Positions 5,843-10,583 of a DNA stretch of 10,583 nt are shown piece after piece. A program made the translations under genes and the position numbers. The DNA is from Oscillospiraceae bacterium (GTDB taxonomy: Bacteria > Bacillota > Clostridia > Oscillospirales > Oscillospiraceae). Location of the stretch: contig JAEDNR010000070.1 in NCBI GenBank assembly GCA_016302405.1, forward strand, positions 1-10,583. Reading direction: 5' to 3'. Numbering within the stretch: position 1 is the first letter of the stretch; each line of letters opens with the position of its first letter. The notes below the pieces were generated by a model. It was not told where the DNA came from, searched no databases, and saw nothing but the letters and a program-made list of their open reading frames with translations.

Positions 5843-6925
5843 TCAGCGCCTGTCCATCCGCTTTTTCAGGGCGGCGGCGCAGAGGGCAGGATTGATAGTC
5901 TGCTGGGATTCCATGGCAATGGAGCCCGCGGCAAGGCCCGCCAGGGCGGTGTGTTCTAAGTCCATGCCCTCCAGGTATGCCCAAACCAGGGCGGCCAGAA
6001 AAGCGTCGCCGCAGCCGGTGGTGTTCACCCGGTTTCCCGGCAGGGTGGGCAGCCACAGGCGCTCCTGCCCCATGGCGGCGTAGACACCCTGCTCCCCCAT
6101 GGACAGGAAGATCCGATGGACCCCCAGTTCCGTAAGAACCTGGGCTGCCCGCTCCGCGTCCTTTTTGCCCCGGATCTCCACGCCGGACAGAAGGGCGGCT
6201 TCCAGCGCGTTGGGTTTCAGGGTGTGGATCCGGGAAAGAATGGGCAGGAGCTTTTCCGCCTTGGCGGTGGACACCGGGTCAACAAACAAAGGAGCGGTGC
6301 AGGTTTCCGCCAGATACCCCAGGGATTCGGCGGGGAGGTTACAGTCTGCCACAACCACCTGGGCGTTTTGCAGCAGGGGAAGCTGGGAGGCAAGGTAGGC
6401 GGGGGTGATCTTTTCGCACACGGACATATCCGATACCGCCAGGGCCATTTCCCCTCGGTCATCGGAAAGATACAGGTAGGTGGAGGTGGCGGCGCCGGGA
6501 ACGCGGAGGGCGTGGCTCAGGTCGATGCCCAGCTCCGAGCAGGAGGCGGCCACCTGGGCGCCGTGGGCATCGTCGCCGTAGGCAGTAAGCAGCCGCACGT
6601 CCGCTCCCAGCAGGCTCAGGTTATGGGCAATGTTCCGGCCCACGCCGCCCAGGCTGATGGTGACCCGCCCGGGGTTACTGTCCGCGCTGACCAGGGGGGC
6701 AAAGGAACGCCCGCCGATGTCCACGTTGACGCCTCCCACCACCACGGCATAGCTGCCGGAGCGCAGGACATAGCCCCGTCCGGCGATCAGGCCCTTCCGG
6801 GAGAGGTTGGAGATATGCACCGCGGCGCTGGACCGGGTGATTCCCAGCTTATCCGCGATCTGCTGCTGGGAGATGAGGGGATCCTTTTCAATGAGCTGCA
6901 ATACCTGCCGTTCCCGCTGTGTCAT
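5843..6925 (-). CDS. psuK: PsuK-type pseudouridine kinase: winged-helix plus PfkB kinase
   Basis: This PfkB-family kinase most likely phosphorylates pseudouridine to pseudouridine 5'-phosphate, the substrate of PsuG next door. The 360-residue product has two parts. Residues 1-55 form a winged helix-turn-helix (LISQQQIADKLGITRSSAAVHISNL), and residues 58-355 a PfkB kinase with VVVGGVNVDIGG, the first PfkB signature GGVGRNIAHNL (93-103), and the second signature NTTGCGDAF (301-309), whose D307 is the catalytic base. E. coli YeiI has the same fusion, while E. coli PsuK lacks the HTH. The ATG at 6925 has a perfect AGGAGG 7 nt upstream. It leads the operon, directly under a consensus promoter with a palindrome at the start site, so the fused HTH may regulate its own transcription. 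Substrate specificity is inferred from psuG. Confidence 0.88.
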   Translation of the reverse strand: MTQRERQVLQLIEKDPLISQQQIADKLGITRSSAAVHISNLSRKGLIAGRGYVLRSGSYAVVVGGVNVDIGGRSFAPLVSADSNPGRVTISLGGVGRNIAHNLSLLGADVRLLTAYGDDAHGAQVAASCSELGIDLSHALRVPGAATSTYLYLSDDRGEMALAVSDMSVCEKITPAYLASQLPLLQNAQVVVADCNLPAESLGYLAETCTAPLFVDPVSTAKAEKLLPILSRIHTLKPNALEAALLSGVEIRGKKDAERAAQVLTELGVHRIFLSMGEQGVYAAMGQERLWLPTLPGNRVNTTGCGDAFLAALVWAYLEGMDLEHTALAGLAAGSIAMESQQTINPALCAAALKKRMDRR

Positions 6926-6956
6926 TGCCTGACCTCCTGAGCATTTCTTTAGAATC

Positions 6957-6970
6957 TAAGCACATGCTTA
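6957..6970. promoter_or_regulatory. Operator-like palindrome at the psuK start site
   Basis: TAAGCACATGCTTA has 6-bp inverted arms around CA and abuts the -10 box, covering the predicted start of transcription. A second palindrome, TTAGAATCTAA, follows at 6949-6959. Their position is typical of repressor sites. The winged helix of PsuK itself is the obvious candidate, but this is inference. Confidence 0.45.
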
Positions 6971-6998
6971 TTATACGGGATGGGAGAAATACTGTCAA
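6970..6998 (-). promoter_or_regulatory. Perfect-consensus sigma-A promoter of psuK-psuG
   Basis: On the minus strand TTGACA (6993-6998) and TATAAT (6970-6975) are separated by exactly 17 nt, a perfect match to consensus. The predicted start near 6963 leaves a leader of about 38 nt with AGGAGG before psuK. Confidence 0.93.
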
Positions 6999-7008
6999 TA
7001 GGAAGAAG

Positions 7009-7043
7009 AAAAAAACCGCCGCGAAGCGTGAGGCTTCCGCGGC
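7009..7043 (-). terminator. Rho-independent terminator upstream of psuK
   Basis: On the minus strand a hairpin of GCCGCG/CGCGGC plus AAGC/GCTT (one bulged base) is followed by GG and seven T. It would stop transcripts coming from the C39 peptidase gene and repeats to the right, just before the psuK promoter. Confidence 0.8.
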
Positions 7044-7074
7044 AGGAGGGTGTATCATTCCGGTTATCGTCTTT

Positions 7075-7200
7075 CGTAAGCACACTGACAAATTGGAATT
7101 TGTCCGCAGGGCGGGCGGCCAAGTCGTGCGCAAAATATGTGTAGTTGTTTCTGCCCTGACCCGCTCGGTATCGTTTTTTCGTGCACAAATTGGAATTTGT
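7075..7200. repeat. Intergenic repeat of the second type, copy D
   Basis: A 97-bp body (7104-7200), beginning CCGCAGGGCGGGCGGCC and containing CCCTGACCCGCTCGGTATCG, is shared with copy E (10188-10285) over its whole length with few differences. It is bounded on both sides by ACAAATTGGAATTTGT (7088-7103 and 7185-7200), the left one preceded by CGTAAGC. The right boundary unit is also the left boundary of copy B, so the two elements are joined through a common module. Confidence 0.75.
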
Positions 7201-7416
7201 CGGGCTGACCGTAATGGCTCCGTAGGGGACGGGTTTCCCGTCCCGCCCCATACAAGTTTCCAAATTCCGGGGGACGGGAAACCCGTCCCCTACGAATGGA
7301 TGACGATAGATAGCCCAAAATTCGACGGAGATTCCCACACCAGGAAAGCGGACTGGTTCGGAATGACACGTTCTGACGGTACGAAAAATTCCAATTTCAC
7401 GATCCGCTTATGAAAG
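7185..7416. repeat. Palindromic intergenic repeat, copy B
   Basis: The 74-bp core, 7221-7294, has perfect 24-bp inverted arms beginning CGTAGGGGACGGG. After it comes a conserved 44-bp tail (about 7295-7338) that differs from copy C at only three positions. The element runs from ACAAATTGGAATTTGT (7185-7200) to AAATTCCAATTT (7386-7397) and an outer GCTTATGAAAG block, ending about 10 bp from the stop codon of the C39 peptidase gene. Confidence 0.8.
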
Positions 7417-7425
7417 CCGATGGCC

Positions 7426-8205
7426 TTAATCCTGTTTGCCGATGGACCAGATGTTCCGGATCTGGCCCTCCAATTCCTCGTAGGTCCACAGACGGCAGGA
7501 ATTCTTTACACTGTTGGGATCGTTGACCCGGAAAGCCCCATCCTCCACGCCGGTGAGGACGATATAGTGTCCGGAGGTGGTGAAATCCCCCGGGCCCATG
7601 GCCAGAATCACCGGGTTTCCCGCCTCCAGGGCGGAAACCATCTTCTTTTTCACCAGGGGAAGCTCCGTGACCTCCAGTCCAAGTTTTGGCCCGCCCTCAC
7701 TGATAAGGGTCCAGGAGGAGCCGTACCCGGCGGCGTAGTAGCCGTTTTTCCTGGAGAATTCAGCCACAGTGCCGGGATTGAAGCTGGGGTCGCCCGTCAG
7801 GTAGAAGCCCGCCATGGCTAGGCTTGTGGGCCCACAGCCGGTGATGGCAAGAAAATCGCTCCCATATTTCTGATAGCCCCACCGGGTGTCCCACTGCAGC
7901 ATCAGGGGCACCCTATCCCGGGAAAAGCCGGACATATCCCCGGACCAGGCCTGCCGGAAAGGATAGTTCAGAACAAAGTCCTCGGTTTCCGGGTTTCGTT
8001 CCAGCAGAGCGACGAGACTCGCGGGGTAGTCGGCATAGGAAACGCCGTGTAAGTCGGCGTATTCCTTGACTTTCCACTCCGTCTCGGTGTGCTCGGTCAG
8101 GGGGAAGGTCAGGTTCACCCACAGATTCCGCAGCTGCCGGTGAAAACCGATCCCCAGAGCAAGCAGCAGCCCGAGGATGACCAGGAGCCATTTAAGCTTC
8201 TTCAT
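7426..8205 (-). CDS. Membrane-anchored C39-like cysteine peptidase
   Basis: This is a papain-fold cysteine peptidase of the Peptidase_C39_2 type. The 259-residue product starts with an uncleaved signal-anchor (MKKLKWLLVILGLLLALGIG), so the catalytic part should lie outside the cell. The domain covers about 99-235, with PLMLQWDTRWG, nucleophile C124 in ITGCGPTSLAM, histidine H213 in SGHYIVLTG, and D229 in VNDPNS. There is no ABC-transporter fusion, so this is not a bacteriocin-exporter peptidase; such single-domain proteins are common in Firmicutes and their substrates are usually unknown. The ATG at 8205 has AGAGGG about 8 nt upstream. The gene stands alone between repeats B and C with its own promoter, and probably ends at the terminator at 7009-7043. 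Confidence 0.85.
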   Translation of the reverse strand: MKKLKWLLVILGLLLALGIGFHRQLRNLWVNLTFPLTEHTETEWKVKEYADLHGVSYADYPASLVALLERNPETEDFVLNYPFRQAWSGDMSGFSRDRVPLMLQWDTRWGYQKYGSDFLAITGCGPTSLAMAGFYLTGDPSFNPGTVAEFSRKNGYYAAGYGSSWTLISEGGPKLGLEVTELPLVKKKMVSALEAGNPVILAMGPGDFTTSGHYIVLTGVEDGAFRVNDPNSVKNSCRLWTYEELEGQIRNIWSIGKQD

Positions 8206-8234
8206 GGTATCGCCCTCTTCATTGTTTTGGGGAT

Positions 8235-8263
8235 ATTATAGCAGAAAAGCGGGACGTTGTCTT
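8235..8263 (-). promoter_or_regulatory. Sigma-A promoter of the C39 peptidase gene
   Basis: On the minus strand TATAAT (8235-8240) carries an extended -10 (TGC before it), with AAGACA (8258-8263) 17 nt upstream. The start should be near 8228, leaving a leader of about 23 nt. Confidence 0.75.
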
Positions 8264-8311
8264 TTAAGATTTGCTTCAGAAATCCGATAAAAAAACAGAA
8301 TACCGATCGGG

Positions 8312-8571
8312 TCAACGCAGAAGCGCGGAAAATTGGTATTTCGCGGACCAACCGTAAAAGCATCGTAGGGGACGGGTTTCCCGTCCCGCCCCATACAAGT
8401 CTCTGAATTCCGGGGGACGGGAAACCCGTCCCCTACGAATGGATGACGATAAATAGCCCGAAATTCGATGGAGATTCCCACTGAAGCCGGCGCGCTGGTT
8501 CTTAAATGACAATGTTGTTCGAGGTCCCGCCTTCCTCTGCAAATTCCAATTTATCTCCCTGCTTATGAAAG
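8312..8571. repeat. Palindromic intergenic repeat, copy C
   Basis: The 74-bp core, 8364-8437, has perfect 24-bp inverted arms and the same conserved tail as copy B. The left boundary is a degenerate module (CAACGC, about 10 nt, AAAATTGGTATTT at 8329-8341). The right boundary is AAATTCCAATTT (8541-8552) followed by GCTTATGAAAG (8561-8571), ending 5 bp from the stop codon of the Nudix gene. The stretch 8480-8540 matches copy B only loosely. Confidence 0.8.
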
Positions 8572-8576
8572 TCGGG

Positions 8577-9044
8577 TTACCGGATTTTTCTGCCGTTCAG
8601 CACCGCTTCCGTAAGGGTATCCCCCTTGTAGGAGAGGGTCAGCAGGAAGAAAGGGGCGTCCTGCCACAAAAGCTCCAGAAAGATCCGGTCCCCCTCCCAG
8701 GCGGGCAGGGCGGAAAGCCTGTCCCGGCTGATCCACTGCAGATCTCCCTCGTCACATTCTGCCAGGGTGCCCGTAAAGCCGTCGGCAGTAAAGAGATACA
8801 TGTATTCGCCCTCGCCGCCCTCCTGGCGAAAGGTGACGACGCCCCGGCAGCGCCAGGAGGTCAAGGTAAGCCCGGTTTCCTCCTTCGCTTCCCGGAGCAG
8901 GCATTCATCGGGGGATTCCTCCCCCTCAAGCTTGCCGCCGATGCCGATCCACTTGTCGTGGTTGATATCGTTTTTCTTCTTGACCCGGTGGAGCATCAGC
9001 ACATCGTTTCCCCGGGTGATATAGCACAGGGTGGAGCTATGCAC
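8577..9044 (-). CDS. MutX-like Nudix hydrolase (probable 8-oxo-dGTP diphosphatase)
   Basis: Nudix hydrolases cleave nucleoside diphosphates linked to another moiety; the nearest family I recognise is streptococcal MutX, which clears 8-oxo-dGTP from the nucleotide pool. The Nudix box is intact at residues 37-59: G37, E43, R51-E52, E55-E56 and G58. The start TLCYITRGNDVLMLHR, the block KWIGIGGKLEGEESP, and the C-terminal WEGDRIFLELLWQDAPFF pattern all resemble MutX, as does the length of 155. Translation begins at GTG (9044), with GGAGG 8 nt upstream lying inside the last codons of the lipid kinase gene, whose stop is only 3 nt before this start. The two are surely co-transcribed and probably coupled. 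The exact nucleotide substrate is not shown by the sequence. Confidence 0.88.
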   Translation of the reverse strand: MHSSTLCYITRGNDVLMLHRVKKKNDINHDKWIGIGGKLEGEESPDECLLREAKEETGLTLTSWRCRGVVTFRQEGGEGEYMYLFTADGFTGTLAECDEGDLQWISRDRLSALPAWEGDRIFLELLWQDAPFFLLTLSYKGDTLTEAVLNGRKIR

Positions 9045-9047
9045 CGT

Positions 9048-9935
9048 TTAAACCTCCTGAATGAGGCGGAAAGCCAGGTGCTGATTTTCCACCATCACCT
9101 CGCTGTGGCCGTCCTCCCGTTCACCGTCCAGGGTCCAGGGCATTTCGGGATCCGCGTACACGGTCACTTTGGGGGTGGAGCAGAACGTGATCATTTCACA
9201 GTTGTACTTCTGGTTTTTCAGGGCCTGGATGCACTCGGAGATCTCCGCGAGATTCCGGGGGGCCCGAACCAGCAGAATTTCCAGCAGGCCGTCCCGCATA
9301 TCCACCTGGCTGGGATCCAGGGTCAGGATTCCGCCCACGGAGGTGGAGTTGCTGATGGCGCCGAAGAGGAAGTCGTCCTCCACGATCCGCCCGTCAATGT
9401 CCATGCGCACATGCTCCTTGCGCAGCTGGGACAGCTCCTGGATGCCTTCCAGAACGTAGGCGGTGTGGCCCAGAGCGTTTTTAATGTCCTGGGGGGTGGC
9501 GTAGCTGGCCCGGGTAAAGGCACCGAAGGAGGCCACATAGGAAAAGTACCGGTCCCCGAATTTTCCGGCGTCGTAGGCCACCGGCGTGCCGTCCAGAATG
9601 GCCTGTGCCGCCCGTTTGATATTGGTGGGAAGCTTCATGCTGGAAGCGAAATCGTTGGTGGTTCCCGCGGGGATATAGCCTACGGGAATATCCAGCCCGC
9701 TGTGAAGCAGCCCGGAGATGACTTCATTAAAGGTGCCGTCTCCGCCGCAGCATACCACCACATCCATACCCGGCCCCAGGCGGCGGACCGTCTGATCCCC
9801 GTCTCCCGGGCCGGCGGTCATATGGACGGTAATATCGTAGCCCGCCCGGTTGTACATGGACAGGATCTCCGGCAGATACCGGTTGGCCCGCTTCTGACCG
9901 GAGCAGGGATTCATGATAAAAAGCATTTTTTTCAT
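9048..9935 (-). CDS. Diacylglycerol kinase-like lipid kinase (DgkB/YegS/BmrU family)
   Basis: These soluble kinases phosphorylate diacylglycerol or related lipids at the membrane; DgkB recycles diacylglycerol left by lipoteichoic acid synthesis. The 295-residue product has the N-terminal FIMNPCSGQKRANRYLPEI, the nucleotide-binding GGDGTFNEV (64-72), PAGTTNDFA (89-97), and a C-terminal TLDGE motif in the beta-sandwich domain. All are expected, and the length is normal. The ATG at 9935 follows GAGG about 8 nt upstream. It is the first gene of an operon with the Nudix hydrolase. I keep the symbol open, since YegS, BmrU and DgkB cannot be separated by eye. Confidence 0.92.
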   Translation of the reverse strand: MKKMLFIMNPCSGQKRANRYLPEILSMYNRAGYDITVHMTAGPGDGDQTVRRLGPGMDVVVCCGGDGTFNEVISGLLHSGLDIPVGYIPAGTTNDFASSMKLPTNIKRAAQAILDGTPVAYDAGKFGDRYFSYVASFGAFTRASYATPQDIKNALGHTAYVLEGIQELSQLRKEHVRMDIDGRIVEDDFLFGAISNSTSVGGILTLDPSQVDMRDGLLEILLVRAPRNLAEISECIQALKNQKYNCEMITFCSTPKVTVYADPEMPWTLDGEREDGHSEVMVENQHLAFRLIQEV

Positions 9936-9994
9936 TGTAATACCTCACAAACCGGAAATGCGCAGCATATTCGGCCAGTCTTTTTTGTGACAGT

Positions 9995-10022
9995 ATTATA
10001 GCATATTCCACGAAAATAACAA
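9995..10022 (-). promoter_or_regulatory. Sigma-A promoter of the lipid kinase-Nudix operon
   Basis: On the minus strand TATAAT (9995-10000) has an extended -10 (TGC before it) and TTGTTA (10017-10022) lies 16 nt upstream. Just further upstream, two GTTTAC direct repeats (10050-10055 and 10060-10065) start 10 bp apart and could be an activator or repressor site. Confidence 0.7.
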
Positions 10023-10106
10023 CACGCCCACAGGGGGGATGCAAAAAAGTTTACCTAACGTTTACAATTCATGACCTTAATTTTTCACCGCTTTTTCTTT
10101 CCGCGC

Positions 10107-10135
10107 TGGACTTTCCCTATCGGGGGCGTTATAAT
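10107..10135 (+). promoter_or_regulatory. Orphan plus-strand promoter
   Basis: TGGACT (10107-10112) and TATAAT (10130-10135) are 17 nt apart. The promoter points to the right, where the rest of the window holds a repeat copy and no recognised gene. It could drive a gene beyond the window or a short RNA. Confidence 0.5.
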
Positions 10136-10170
10136 ATATAAAAATTCTTGTCTCGTGAAATCAGCAAGCC

Positions 10171-10285
10171 GGTAAATTGATATTTACCCGCAGGGCGGGC
10201 GGCCAAGTCGTGCTCAAGATATGTGTAATCGTTTCTTCCCTGACCCGCTCGGTATCGTTCTGTGGTATGTCAAATTGGAATTTGT
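10171..10285. repeat. Intergenic repeat of the second type, copy E
   Basis: The body 10188-10285 (98 bp) aligns over its whole length with copy D (7104-7200). The left boundary is a diverged but still palindromic module GGTAAATTGATATTTACC (10171-10188) and the right is CAAATTGGAATTTG (10271-10284). Confidence 0.75.
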
Positions 10286-10489
10286 AGGACTGTTTGGGCA
10301 GTGGCGAGCGGCGCCGATGCGGTACACGTCCTTGCCCCCCGCGTTTACGAGGGGGGTGGTAAGAGTAGCGCACACTGGTACCGGGGGGAGCCCGTCATCC
10401 GCATATCTTTCACGAATAAGAGCGAAGAATAGAGCTGTAAACACGGAAAGATCAATTATTTGACGCTTTCGGAAATTCGTACTCCCCCC

Positions 10490-10511
10490 GTCCCTGCGCT
10501 AGCGCAGGGAC
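10490..10511. repeat. Perfect 22-bp palindrome
   Basis: GTCCCTGCGCT (10490-10500) is followed directly by its reverse complement AGCGCAGGGAC (10501-10511). ACTTTAATC follows, with no strong U tract. It is either a hairpin stem with a tight loop or a dimer-binding site. Confidence 0.6.
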
Positions 10512-10525
10512 ACTTTAATCAAGGT

Positions 10526-10555
10526 ATGATTGCCCCCGGCAATCATTGGAATTTT
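10526..10555 (+). terminator. Possible weak terminator hairpin
   Basis: Nine-base arms ATGATTGCC (10526-10534) and GGCAATCAT (10538-10546) with a CCC loop are followed by TGGAATTTT. The stem is good but the T run is short and delayed. It may end transcripts from the orphan promoter at 10107. Confidence 0.35.
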
Positions 10556-10583
10556 GATTCACTGCGTGCAGCACCACCCTCAC

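Larger units (their letters stand above)
10286..10583. other. Gene-free right end with several hairpins
   Basis: No convincing gene. A short hairpin (CCCCCC at 10335-10340, GGGGGG at 10351-10356) lies in a GC-rich stretch that may be another repeat unit, but no second copy is in the window to prove it. Two stronger palindromes follow at 10490-10511 and 10526-10546. The nearest open frame (10221-10463) spans the repeat and has no recognisable motif. Confidence 0.5.

Noticed and set aside
6116..6940. Plus-strand open frame of 274 codons opposite psuK
   Set aside because: Antisense shadow of psuK, with no recognisable domain.
6949..7413. Small proteins across 6949-7413 on both strands, and similar frames at 8236-8542 and 10161-10463
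   Set aside because: Their similar peptide stretches come from translated copies of the intergenic repeats and not from conserved genes.
7426..8205. Bacteriocin-processing C39 transporter
   Set aside because: Only a peptidase domain behind a signal anchor is present. There are no ABC-transporter segments and no nearby double-glycine precursor peptide.
7075..8571. Possible CRISPR array
   Set aside because: The repeats are few, long, of different kinds and irregularly spaced, with genes between them. There are no regular spacers and no cas genes.
8565..10001. Plus-strand open frame of 478 codons opposite the Nudix and lipid kinase genes
   Set aside because: Antisense shadow. The minus strand carries complete Nudix and lipid kinase motifs, while the plus frame has the same Gly/His-rich bias and no family signature.

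Overview
The window looks like chromosomal DNA of a GC-rich, low-oxygen Firmicute, probably a clostridial gut-type bacterium of the Oscillospiraceae kind. The evidence is the CO-dehydrogenase/acetyl-CoA synthase accessory genes, the hup-rqcP pair, strong AGGAGG ribosome binding sites, consensus sigma-A promoters, and intergenic spaces filled with short palindromic repeats. The genus is an inference. No phage, plasmid, CRISPR, rRNA or tRNA signal was seen.

Positions 1-3075 (minus strand) hold a Wood-Ljungdahl operon read right to left: a candidate promoter with an operator-like palindrome, a leader of about 180 nt, cooC (nickel-inserting ATPase), then acsD and acsC (small and large subunits of the corrinoid iron-sulfur protein). 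acsC runs off the left edge. Positions 3075-3883 carry no convincing gene. They hold a cluster of DnaA-box-like sequences, a very stable 48-nt hairpin and a candidate promoter for the next operon.

Positions 3884-4409 (plus strand) are hup (HU) and rqcP (S4-domain ribosome quality control factor). They converge on the pseudouridine catabolism genes and are separated from them by a MITE-like repeat and a perfect 19-bp bidirectional terminator. psuK (PfkB kinase with an N-terminal winged helix) and psuG (pseudouridine-5'-phosphate glycosidase) occupy 4696-6925 on the minus strand. Their promoter is a perfect TTGACA-17-TATAAT with a palindrome at the start site, and a repeat element lies between the two genes.

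Positions 7426-8205 (minus) encode a membrane-anchored C39-like cysteine peptidase. Positions 8577-9935 (minus) are a two-gene operon of a DgkB/YegS-type lipid kinase and a MutX-like Nudix hydrolase. The right end (10023-10583) has no recognised gene. It holds an orphan plus-strand promoter, a repeat copy and two palindromes.

The least explained feature is the set of intergenic repeats. At least six elements share a terminal module built around AAATTGGAATTTGT, preceded by a CTTAACGC- or CATAAGC-like block, but they enclose three different interiors. Four of them end 2-14 bp past a stop codon.
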